A DNA stretch of 64,000 nt, taken from the NCBI GenBank assembly GCA_965651935.1, contig CBFGTC010000001.1, forward strand, positions 367,923 through 431,922. Reading direction: 5' to 3'. The position numbers were made by a program, and so were the translations under genes. Each line of letters starts with the position of its first letter. The stretch's first letter is position 1. Shown in pieces: positions 25,990 to 33,615 of the stretch. Source of the stretch: JAFEDN01 sp965651935 (lineage in GTDB: Bacteria > Pseudomonadota > Gammaproteobacteria > Coxiellales > Coxiellaceae). Below the pieces are notes generated by a model that worked only from the letters and a program-made list of their open reading frames with translations, had not been told where the DNA came from and made no database searches.

Positions 25990-26551
25990 TAACTATGATT
26001 CCTTTACCTATAACTTAGCGCACTATTTGCGTGAATTAGGTGAAGAGGTCTTGGTGGTTTTAAATGACAAAATCAGTTTAGAAAAAATTAGCGATTTAAA
26101 ACCCAGTCATATCATCATCTCACCAGGCCCGGGTCGGCCAGAACAGGCCGGCATCACCATTGCGGTTATTCAACATTTTAAAGCCAAAATCCCCATGCTC
26201 GGAGTATGCTTGGGGCATCAAGCTATTGCAGCCGCATTTGGAGGCAATATCATTGCGGCCCAGGAAATCATGCATGGTAAGACTTCTTTGATTAAACATA
26301 ACAACGATACTATTTTTAAAGATGTTCCCCAACCGTTTACAGCGATGCGTTATCATTCATTAGTGATAGATCCGGCCTCAATACCATCAGAATTACAAAT
26401 TACGGCTTGGACATTAGCTAACCAGGATCAAAAATCTGAAATTATGGGGATACAACATTGCCAATTTCCGATAAGTGGCGTTCAATTTCACCCCGAATCG
26501 ATTGCAACCGAACACGGTCATCAATTGTTGAAAAACTTTCTGGAATGTTAA
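25973..26551 (+). CDS. pabA: Class I glutamine amidotransferase (PabA/TrpG)
   Basis: Glutaminase subunit that supplies ammonia to aminodeoxychorismate or anthranilate synthase. The catalytic triad is present: Cys in MLGVCLGHQ, and His and Glu in VQFHPESI. The N-terminal LLLIDNYDSFTYNLAHYL and SPGPGRPEQAG blocks are classical. Length is 192. Because no trpE, trpD or trpC is nearby, a folate (PabA) role is likelier, but a dual role is possible. It overlaps rpe and is 1 nt from the next gene. Confidence 0.88.
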   Translation: MLLLIDNYDSFTYNLAHYLRELGEEVLVVLNDKISLEKISDLKPSHIIISPGPGRPEQAGITIAVIQHFKAKIPMLGVCLGHQAIAAAFGGNIIAAQEIMHGKTSLIKHNNDTIFKDVPQPFTAMRYHSLVIDPASIPSELQITAWTLANQDQKSEIMGIQHCQFPISGVQFHPESIATEHGHQLLKNFLEC

Positions 26552-26552
26552 A

Positions 26553-27374
26553 ATGACAGCTAAATTAAACATTGTCGTGGCTTTTCCAGCAGAAGCCCGA
26601 TATTTTTTAATGAAATATCGTTTAAATTTGGTGCAAAACTCCAGTAAATTTCCCATATATTCTAATCGAGAAAAAAATATCCATCTTATTGTGTCAGGTA
26701 TGGGTAAAGTTAAATCTGCCGCGGCGGTAGCTTACTTACATGCTTTTACCAGGGCTTTGACTGAAACTGTTTATTTGAACGCCGGGATAGCTGGAGCTTT
26801 GGAAGCTAAAATCGGTGAAATATTCTTAGCTAATCAAATCGTTGATTTGGCATTAGGTAAAACATTTTATCCATTTATGCCGGTATGGGATGATCTGAAC
26901 AGCGGTAAAATTATTACTTTAGATAAGCCTGCCAAAATTTACCCTAATGAAGGTTTAATTGAGTTGGAAGCGGCAGGTTTTCATGCGGCGGCGTTAATCA
27001 TGGTGACTCTTGAACAAATTCAAACTTTAAAAATTGTTTCCGATAATTCATATCATCCTGATGTGAATATTAAAGCTAACCACATATTCAATTTATTTGC
27101 ACAAAATGAAGTAGCCATTACCAAGCTGATTGATTGGATGTTGGCTCTTTCTGAAAAAGAATCTGCTATCAATATGCGTTCGCATTTTTATTACGATGAA
27201 TTATTACGTAATTATCACTTTACACAGTATCAACGCCATCAGTTGCAGGAATATTTGCGTCGCTGGCAAATAATACTCCCTGCGAAAAATCCCTTAGAGT
27301 TAATTGGCAATGTCAAAAATGCTAAAGAAATAATGTCTATCCTTGACCAGCATATGGCAGAACTATGGATATAA
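26553..27374 (+). CDS. Nucleoside phosphorylase-like protein
   Basis: A 273-residue protein related to the PNP/MTA-SAH nucleosidase superfamily. Visible elements are the N-terminal VVAFPAEARYF, the phosphate or ribose loop VSGMGKVKSAAAV, NAGIAGALEAKIGE, the ribose-binding segment LIELEAAGFHAAA, and KIVSDN near the catalytic Asp position. The C-terminal 90 residues do not resemble the family and may be a separate domain. It overlaps the SplB-like gene by 10 nt, so the two products probably act together, perhaps in nucleoside salvage or DNA repair. The exact reaction is unknown. Confidence 0.75.
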   Translation: MTAKLNIVVAFPAEARYFLMKYRLNLVQNSSKFPIYSNREKNIHLIVSGMGKVKSAAAVAYLHAFTRALTETVYLNAGIAGALEAKIGEIFLANQIVDLALGKTFYPFMPVWDDLNSGKIITLDKPAKIYPNEGLIELEAAGFHAAALIMVTLEQIQTLKIVSDNSYHPDVNIKANHIFNLFAQNEVAITKLIDWMLALSEKESAINMRSHFYYDELLRNYHFTQYQRHQLQEYLRRWQIILPAKNPLELIGNVKNAKEIMSILDQHMAELWI

Positions 27375-28360
27375 TTTATTACGAAAAAGCCATTAAAGAT
27401 CATCCTCGCACTCAAAATATTTTGCAACGGCTGAGTAAGCGAGCAGTGGTAATTGAATGCGAAAATTATCAGGAAATTTTCAACCTGAATTCTCAAAATT
27501 TCCGGATTCAAAAGCGCAACCCCGCGTTAATTTTAGCGAAAAAAACCGGCAATTTAGTGTTGCCGACGCCGACAGGTTTCGGAATAGGCGGCAGGGCTAA
27601 TTATTATTTTTCGCATATGCTCAATTGTCTTTACGATTGCCGCTATTGTTTCCTGCAAGGCATGTACCCAAGTGCACACTATGTTGTATTTATTAATTAT
27701 GAAGATTTTGCCGCTGCGATAAAAAAAGTGCTAGCGGAAAACATACTGTCGCCAATTTATTTTTTTTCAGGATATGATAGTGACTCGTTAGCGTTTGAAC
27801 CCATTACGCAGTTTTTAGGGTATTTTTTGCCATTTTTTGCGCAGAATCCTCAGGCCATGTTCGAGCTGCGAACTAAAAGCGCCAATGTCCAATCTTTATT
27901 GCAAATGTCGCCGATAGTTAATGTAGTATGCGCCTTTAGTTTTACGCCAGAGTCAATTTCCGAAAAACTTGAACATAAAGTGCCGCCATTATCGAAACGA
28001 TTAAAAGCCATGGCGGACTTGGCCAATGCAGGTTGGAAAGTCGGTTTGCGTTTTGACCCGCTTATTGCGATAGATAATTTTGCTCAACTTTACCAGGATT
28101 TGATTGCCGAAATATTTTGTTGCGTGCCTATTGAAAGTGTCCATTCGGTTAGTTTAGGGCCATTGCGTTTCCCCCAAAAAATGTTTCAAAAAATAGTAAA
28201 ACTGTATCCGCATGAGCCGTTATTAGCCCAAGCTTTGGAAAAACGCGAACGCCACTATTCTTATTCTGAGAGTCAAGAAACTAAAATGAAAGAAGCCGTG
28301 ATCAGCAGTTTGCAAAAATATATCCCCGCGGCATTATTATTTCAATGCAGTCCATTATGA
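27365..28360 (+). CDS. SplB-like radical SAM protein (spore photoproduct lyase family)
   Basis: Radical SAM enzyme of the SplB family. The 4Fe-4S site is Cys88, Cys92 and Cys95 in the CX3CX2C motif CLYDCRYCFLQGM, followed by YPSAHYVVFINYED, as in spore photoproduct lyases. Downstream blocks are YFFSGYDSDSLAFEP and FELRTKSANVQSLL. Length is 331. Spore photoproduct lyase repairs a thymine dimer in spore DNA, but this organism shows no sign of sporulation, so the substrate is unknown. It overlaps the phosphorylase-like gene (10 nt) and the SDR gene (4 nt). Confidence 0.85.
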   Translation: MDIIYYEKAIKDHPRTQNILQRLSKRAVVIECENYQEIFNLNSQNFRIQKRNPALILAKKTGNLVLPTPTGFGIGGRANYYFSHMLNCLYDCRYCFLQGMYPSAHYVVFINYEDFAAAIKKVLAENILSPIYFFSGYDSDSLAFEPITQFLGYFLPFFAQNPQAMFELRTKSANVQSLLQMSPIVNVVCAFSFTPESISEKLEHKVPPLSKRLKAMADLANAGWKVGLRFDPLIAIDNFAQLYQDLIAEIFCCVPIESVHSVSLGPLRFPQKMFQKIVKLYPHEPLLAQALEKRERHYSYSESQETKMKEAVISSLQKYIPAALLFQCSPL

Positions 28361-29052
28361 AAAAAGTTATTATTTCAGGATCGTCAAGTGGTATTGGTCG
28401 AGCTATTGCGGCCAAACTATTGGATTTGGATTATCGTGTGATAGGATTATCGCGCAATCATCAAAAGTTTTCGCCCAATAATCCTTGTTATTATCCTTAC
28501 CCCATCGATTTTAGTCAGTTATATCAGGCGGAAACCATTTTGAAATCAATTCAACAACAGCATTCGGACATTGATGTCATTATTGGCAATGCCGGTTATG
28601 GACGTTTCGGAAGTTTAGAGCAATTTTCTTTGCGTCAAATGGATGATTTGCTGAAGGTCAATTTTTTAGGACAGGCCCTATTAGTAAAAACTTTTTTACC
28701 CAATATCAAAAAACGCGGCAATGGTAAGATTGTTTTGATGGGATCAGAAGCTGCTTTAAAAGGGGCAAAGCAGGGGAGTATATATTGCGCCACCAAATTC
28801 GCCTTACGGGGTTTTACTCAAAGCTTGCGCTTAGAATGTGCCGGTGCGGGAGTGGGGGTGACGCTAATCAATCCCGGTCCTGTGAATACCGCGTTTTTCG
28901 AACATTTAAATTTTTCGCCTGGAATTGAGCCGGAAAATGCCCTACAGCCTGAAGATATCGCTGAGCAGGTAGCCTTATTGCTGCAATGGGAAAATCGGTT
29001 CTTAGTTGAAGAAATTAATATCCAGCCATTAAAACCCGTAATAAAAAAATAG
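28357..29052 (+). CDS. Short-chain dehydrogenase/reductase
   Basis: NAD(P)-dependent oxidoreductase of the classical SDR family. The cofactor motif is SGSSSGIGRAIA, followed by IIGNAGYGRFG. The catalytic set is Ser in LMGSEAA and Tyr/Lys in YCATK. Length is 231 from ATG 28357, which overlaps the upstream stop in an ATGA arrangement. A longer frame starts 12 nt earlier but is unlikely. Its substrate is unknown. It closes the packed run rpe-pabA-phosphorylase-splB-SDR. Confidence 0.9.
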   Translation: MKKVIISGSSSGIGRAIAAKLLDLDYRVIGLSRNHQKFSPNNPCYYPYPIDFSQLYQAETILKSIQQQHSDIDVIIGNAGYGRFGSLEQFSLRQMDDLLKVNFLGQALLVKTFLPNIKKRGNGKIVLMGSEAALKGAKQGSIYCATKFALRGFTQSLRLECAGAGVGVTLINPGPVNTAFFEHLNFSPGIEPENALQPEDIAEQVALLLQWENRFLVEEINIQPLKPVIKK

Positions 29053-29072
29053 AAAACTCGGGTAGCATGGTC

Positions 29073-29105
29073 TTGACAATCTATTTGTAATGATATAACA
29101 TTACA
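29073..29105 (+). promoter_or_regulatory. Promoter with a 20-bp dyad operator before the ABC transporter operon
   Basis: A perfect -35 TTGACA (29073-29078) and a -10 TATAAC (29094-29099, 15-bp spacer) precede the operon. The inverted repeat TGTAATG-ATATAA-CATTACA (29086-29105) has perfect 7-bp arms and covers the -10, so a repressor bound there should block transcription. It does not contain the CTAG half-sites of the E. coli TrpR operator. Confidence 0.6.
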
Positions 29106-29131
29106 TCATTCCATGAAAAGAGGTAAAGATC

Positions 29132-30115
29132 ATGAAACGTATAATAATTTTATTGGTGGGAGTGCTCAGTTTATCCATCACAGCGATTATCCAAGCTAGC
29201 AATAAACCGCAAGCCACACCCGAGAAAACCATAGGCATTGTCATGCCTTTGGACCATTCCTCTTTACGAGCTATTATTAGAGGATTTGAAGAATCCATTT
29301 CCCGCCAATACCCAGGAAAAGTGAATTTTCAAATAGCCAATGCCGAACACGATCTCAATATTCAACACGCCATTATCCAAAAATTCATTAATCAAAAAGT
29401 GGATTTGATTGTTCCTCTAGGGACGTCCACCACTCAAATGACCATGAGTATGGTTAAAAGTCAGCCAATTATTGGTTTGGCAGCTAATTTTCCTGAGTCT
29501 ATTGGAAGTCAGAATAACTTGGCGGAGCATTTTACTGTGGTTCCGGATGAAATAGATGCTAATCAACTCATCCACTTTCTCCAAGGCGTCTTGCCACAAG
29601 CTAAAAAACTGACCTTAATTTATAGTGTTGAAGATAAAGTGATTCGCGCAGTCGCAGAAATCCGAACTATAGCGGCACGCGCTGGCATTCGCATTCAACC
29701 TTTGATGATAGCGAATTTAAGTGATTTATATTCTGTCAGTCAGCGAGTGGACCGAGATAGTCAAGGTATATTTATTTTGAAAGATAATTTAGTCGCCAGT
29801 GGAATTAATACTTTAATTAAAGTCGCCAAGCAAAAGCATTTGGCTTTGATTACTTCGGATGAAGATACCGTGCAAAGCGGTGCGGCTGCTGCGCTAGGAG
29901 TAGAGGAGAAAAAAATTGGGGAAGCGGGTGGAAATTTAGCGGTTAAAGTATTAAATGGTGCTTCATTAACACAGATGCCCATAGCGTCGCTCCAAACTTT
30001 ACAAATTTTCGTCAATGATTCAGCGTTGAAAAATCAAAATGTGAATTTAGAAAATATCAAAAGTTATGCAGCAAAAAACCATTATCAAATTAAAATTTTA
30101 CCCAAAACAATATAA
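29132..30115 (+). CDS. ABC transporter substrate-binding protein, TrpX type
   Basis: Periplasmic binding protein of the PF04392 family (TrpX-like). A signal peptide covers about residues 1-22. The body shows TIGIVMPLDHSSLRAIIRGFEES, VDLIVPLGTSTTQMT, and TLIYSVEDKV, all typical for the family. Length is 327. GAGG precedes the ATG. A permease gene of the branched-chain amino acid type and an ATPase gene follow immediately, the arrangement known as trpXYZ in Streptococcus and other bacteria. Tryptophan or another aromatic or small organic ligand is plausible but not shown by the sequence. Confidence 0.85.
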   Translation: MKRIIILLVGVLSLSITAIIQASNKPQATPEKTIGIVMPLDHSSLRAIIRGFEESISRQYPGKVNFQIANAEHDLNIQHAIIQKFINQKVDLIVPLGTSTTQMTMSMVKSQPIIGLAANFPESIGSQNNLAEHFTVVPDEIDANQLIHFLQGVLPQAKKLTLIYSVEDKVIRAVAEIRTIAARAGIRIQPLMIANLSDLYSVSQRVDRDSQGIFILKDNLVASGINTLIKVAKQKHLALITSDEDTVQSGAAAALGVEEKKIGEAGGNLAVKVLNGASLTQMPIASLQTLQIFVNDSALKNQNVNLENIKSYAAKNHYQIKILPKTI

Positions 30116-30117
30116 CC

Positions 30118-30969
30118 ATGAATATTCTGATGACTACATTAAGCCAAAGTTTATTATTTCTGCCTTTGGCTTTAGGAGTTTACCTAAGTTACGTTATTTT
30201 ACGGGCCACTGATTTAACGGTAGATGGCAGTTTTGTTCTGGGAGCTGCCATATTTGCAAGACTATTATCGGCTGGCGTTTCATTTCCTCTCGCGTTTTTG
30301 GCCGCAGGAGCCGGCGGAATTTTAGCCGGCTTGGGTGTCAGCCTGATACAAATCAAAGGCCGTATCAATCCTTTATTAGCAGGAATTTTAGCATTATTCA
30401 TGCTCTATAGTATTAATTTTAATGTGATGGGAAAGCCCAATATTAGTTTATATGATTTTCAGTTGGATTATGCTTGGGTTTATATCGCCATGGTGGTGGT
30501 CATAATACTCTTATTGCTGGGATTGCTTTTAATCAGCCGTTACGGCCTAATTTTAAGAGCTTTCGGTGACCATGCTCTATTATTGAAGCGATTAGGTCAT
30601 CGTATTGAAATTTATCGTTTTGCAGGATTTGCGCTCAGTAATCTTTTGGTGGCTTGGTGCGGGGCAATGACCGCGGAAGTGAATGGCTATGCAGATTTAA
30701 GTATGGGTTTTGGGATGGCGCTAACTGGGATAGGCACGGTGGTGATTGGTCGTCAGATCTTCAAATCCTTGAATCAGAAACACCATTTTTTAATTTATTT
30801 AGAATTTGGCGCTTGTATATTAGGCGTTTGTTTGTACTTTTTAGCCATTAATTTATTTTTATCCTGGGGAGTCAATCCGATCAATCTTAAATTATTATTG
30901 GGTGTTATCTTAATTATTTTTCTCGGACTCACTTCTCGTAATACGGTTTCTCTCAAACTAGAGCTTTAA
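30118..30969 (+). CDS. ABC transporter permease, branched-chain amino acid type
   Basis: Inner-membrane permease of 283 residues with about eight to nine hydrophobic segments, related to the LivH/LivM-type family (BPD_transp_2). Recognisable blocks are LGVYLSYVILRATDLTVDGSFVLGAA near the N-terminus and GRINPLLAGILALFMLYSIN. It starts 2 nt after the binding-protein stop and ends 1 nt before the ATPase start. It forms the membrane channel of the transporter encoded by these three genes. The ligand is unknown. Confidence 0.85.
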   Translation: MNILMTTLSQSLLFLPLALGVYLSYVILRATDLTVDGSFVLGAAIFARLLSAGVSFPLAFLAAGAGGILAGLGVSLIQIKGRINPLLAGILALFMLYSINFNVMGKPNISLYDFQLDYAWVYIAMVVVIILLLLGLLLISRYGLILRAFGDHALLLKRLGHRIEIYRFAGFALSNLLVAWCGAMTAEVNGYADLSMGFGMALTGIGTVVIGRQIFKSLNQKHHFLIYLEFGACILGVCLYFLAINLFLSWGVNPINLKLLLGVILIIFLGLTSRNTVSLKLEL

Positions 30970-30970
30970 A

Positions 30971-31735
30971 ATGATGAAAAATCTCTGTTCACCATTATGC
31001 GTAATTGAAAATATTAAATTAGAATTTGCTTCTGCAGAAAGGCCTATATTAAATTGTGTCAATTATTCGATTAATTCTGGCGATAGAATTATCTTATTAG
31101 GCGGCAACGGTTCTGGAAAAAGTTCATTATTAAAATTGCTGAATCGGACTTATCAGCCCGGTTCTGGGAAAATTTATTTAGGCGGACAGGATTTACAAAA
31201 AATCTCTCTAAAGGAGCTCAGTCAAAGAGTCGTTACAGTCACTCAGGACTTACGTGATTCTTTATTTTATAATTTAACCGTCTTAGAAAATTGTCTATTA
31301 TGGGAAACTCGATTTCAAAATATTTCTTTCAAAATTAGTCAAAAGGAGGCAAAACGTTTTTACCAGCATTATTTAACAGAATTTCATGCACAATTACCAG
31401 GGAAAATGGATGTGTGCGTGGCGGCCTTATCCGGCGGCGAACGTCAAAGTTTAGTTTTAGCATTGTGTTTGAAGCATCCCCCAGAATTATTATTATTAGA
31501 CGAACACACCAGTGCATTGGATCCTAAAATAGCCGCTAATTTAATTCGCTATACTGAAAAAATTTTAACGGAAAAAAATATAACCTGTATCTTAACAACC
31601 CATAATTTAGATATTGCTTTGAAATATGGTAATCGTTTACTCGCCCTAGCCGAAGGTAGAATTCGTCTTCAAGCGGATGGGGAAGAGAAAGCGCGTTTAA
31701 CTCAAGAACAAATTTTAGAAAATTGTTATTTATGA
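30971..31735 (+). CDS. ABC transporter ATP-binding protein
   Basis: Nucleotide-binding subunit of 254 residues. Walker A is GGNGSGKSSLLK, the ABC signature is LSGGERQSL, Walker B is LLLLDEHTSALD, and the switch His lies in TTHNLDIAL. In Walker B the usual PTSALD is HTSALD, a small deviation common in this subgroup. It is the last gene of the operon. The following 184 bp contain a weak GGGG-TTT-CCCC hairpin without a T-run, and a TATAAT hexamer at 31880-31885 that may serve the next operon. Confidence 0.88.
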   Translation: MMKNLCSPLCVIENIKLEFASAERPILNCVNYSINSGDRIILLGGNGSGKSSLLKLLNRTYQPGSGKIYLGGQDLQKISLKELSQRVVTVTQDLRDSLFYNLTVLENCLLWETRFQNISFKISQKEAKRFYQHYLTEFHAQLPGKMDVCVAALSGGERQSLVLALCLKHPPELLLLDEHTSALDPKIAANLIRYTEKILTEKNITCILTTHNLDIALKYGNRLLALAEGRIRLQADGEEKARLTQEQILENCYL

Positions 31736-31919
31736 TTAGACCCTTCAATCGGGGTTTCCCCAAAAAACTACCCAAATAGAAGCTTACCAATATCAAAATT
31801 ATTAAATTATTTCTTAAACATTAAGGACGCATTATCAAAATCTTACGCATAAGTACTGGTGTTACAGGTTTGATTGGTTTATAATTCATCCTATGCCTTT
31901 GAAAGGATAGAGAGGCGGT

Positions 31920-32885
31920 ATGTTAAAAACAATTGATGTTACCTTGCGAGATGGCGGTTATCGTAATAATTTTCATTTTAGCGAAGATCAGATAATCAAA
32001 CTTATCACTTATTTGACTGATGCTAACATAGACTATATTGAAATTGGCTATTATAAAGGCTCCCTCAAGCCACAGTCATACCATGGCCTCACAAGTCAAG
32101 TGAGTTTTGATTTAATCGCTAAAATCAAATCTATTATTCCCCTTGTTAAAATAGTCGTCATGGCCCACCCAAGGAACATCGATTTTGAAGATTTATTGCG
32201 ATTAAAGGAAGCAAAGCTAGACTTATTGCGGCTATGTCTAAAAAATTCAGATTTGCAGTATGGTTTGAATACTGTAAGAAAAGCGAAAGAAATTGGTCTG
32301 TTTGTCAGTGCTAATTTGGTTAGAATTACTGAAATACCGCTGTTAATATTGTCACAAAACGCACGGAGTGCGAGTGATGCGGGAGCGGACATTGTTTATT
32401 TAGCTGATTCAAATGGTAGTTTGATTCCACAACAGACTGCTGAAATTTTTAAACAAATTGTTAAAAATGTTTCTTGTAATGTAGGCTTTCATGCCCATAA
32501 TAATTTATCTTTAGCCTTAGCAAATACGATAGTGGCGATGGAAAATGGAGCAAGCTATATTGATGGATCAATTTGCGGTATGGGAAAGGGCGCCGGGAAT
32601 TTAAGGCTAGATATGTTTCTGGGTTATCTGACGAAAATAAAATACCTCCATAATTACGATTTTCGTTCTATCTTAAAGTCTTCCGAGGCAATGGCTAAAT
32701 CCATCGAGTTTTGTAATAATACGTTTCCTATCCAAGATATCTTAACAGGTGTTTTCGATTTATCTTTAGATGTAAAATTGTCGATAGATTCAAACAGTCA
32801 GAACGAAAACTTGAATTGGTATGACTGTGCTTTCGATTTTTTAAATTCAAAAAAATGTTCACTTGCTGAAATTGAGTATGGATAA
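31920..32885 (+). CDS. DRE-TIM metallolyase/aldolase (4-hydroxy-2-oxovalerate aldolase-like)
   Basis: First gene of the accessory operon. The 321-residue TIM barrel has the DRE-TIM signature IDVTLRDGGYRN and the metal-binding HxH motif in GFHAHNN, plus the late block GSICGMGKGAGNLRLD. These features place it with HMG-CoA lyase, isopropylmalate synthase and 4-hydroxy-2-oxovalerate aldolase. The LRDGG start is closest to the last of these. It should make or break a C-C bond next to a 2-oxo acid, with a divalent metal. AGAGG lies just before ATG 31920. The physiological substrate is unknown. Confidence 0.8.
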   Translation: MLKTIDVTLRDGGYRNNFHFSEDQIIKLITYLTDANIDYIEIGYYKGSLKPQSYHGLTSQVSFDLIAKIKSIIPLVKIVVMAHPRNIDFEDLLRLKEAKLDLLRLCLKNSDLQYGLNTVRKAKEIGLFVSANLVRITEIPLLILSQNARSASDAGADIVYLADSNGSLIPQQTAEIFKQIVKNVSCNVGFHAHNNLSLALANTIVAMENGASYIDGSICGMGKGAGNLRLDMFLGYLTKIKYLHNYDFRSILKSSEAMAKSIEFCNNTFPIQDILTGVFDLSLDVKLSIDSNSQNENLNWYDCAFDFLNSKKCSLAEIEYG

Positions 32886-33615
32886 TAGTCCAATTACATT
32901 TGGAACTGGAAATAAAAAAATTTTAATAATGGCGCAAATGTTTCCTGTCTTTCCTGAATTAAAGTTTTTTATCCAAATCTTTGAGCCATTATTGTCTTTG
33001 GCTAGCTTTGATTTATATGATCCATTGGCAAATTTGGAGATGGTCACAAATTGGGAAACATGTAAAATTTTTTGGTCAAACAAAATAAAACCTAGCCAAT
33101 ATGATTTATTAATGGGTTTTTCTCTAGGCGGAAGTTTTTTACAACAGTGTCTGGAAAAGAAGGCCTTTCAACAGGCTAATTATGTATTTTTTAGCACCCC
33201 AGTCTGTGTTCAGGGTAATCTTAGTAATAAATTACAACATATATTGAATCAAATAGAGAATGATAATCTAGAAAAGGCGCTGGTAATGCTCGATCAATGG
33301 GTTCTGCCAGAAGGCCAAATGTATTCTGCAGTGAAACAACACGGCATCCATAACAATTCAGAAAATATTAAAGTTAGACTAAGTCGAGGGATAAAATTGT
33401 TATTATCGCATGACGCCAGGAAAAATAGATTATTATGTCAGGGTAAAATATTAGAATTGGTTGGAGAATTGTCCCAATTAGTAACCAGAAATGATGTCTC
33501 GCCAGCTGGAAATTTAACAATCATTCCATCCGCGGGAATGCGTGTATTGCAAGATCAAAATGAAATGTGTCTGAAATTGATAAAAAAAGAGTATTTTGAT
33601 GACAAATTTGTATAA
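32878..33615 (+). CDS. Alpha/beta-hydrolase-like protein
   Basis: A 245-residue protein, weakly recognised as an alpha/beta hydrolase: the nucleophile elbow is GFSLGGSF (GxSxG), preceded by a short strand, and is followed by the FFSTPVCV strand. A late His in the expected place is not obvious. I take ATG 32878, which overlaps the aldolase stop by 8 nt, over the TTG at 32863. It also overlaps the next gene, so its product is likely made in proportion to theirs. It could release a thioester or ester intermediate, but this is inference. Confidence 0.6.
   Translation: MDNSPITFGTGNKKILIMAQMFPVFPELKFFIQIFEPLLSLASFDLYDPLANLEMVTNWETCKIFWSNKIKPSQYDLLMGFSLGGSFLQQCLEKKAFQQANYVFFSTPVCVQGNLSNKLQHILNQIENDNLEKALVMLDQWVLPEGQMYSAVKQHGIHNNSENIKVRLSRGIKLLLSHDARKNRLLCQGKILELVGELSQLVTRNDVSPAGNLTIIPSAGMRVLQDQNEMCLKLIKKEYFDDKFV

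Noticed and set aside
31752..31763. GGGG-TTT-CCCC hairpin after the ABC ATPase gene as a terminator
   Set aside because: The stem is only 4 bp and is followed by A residues, not T residues, on the coding strand.
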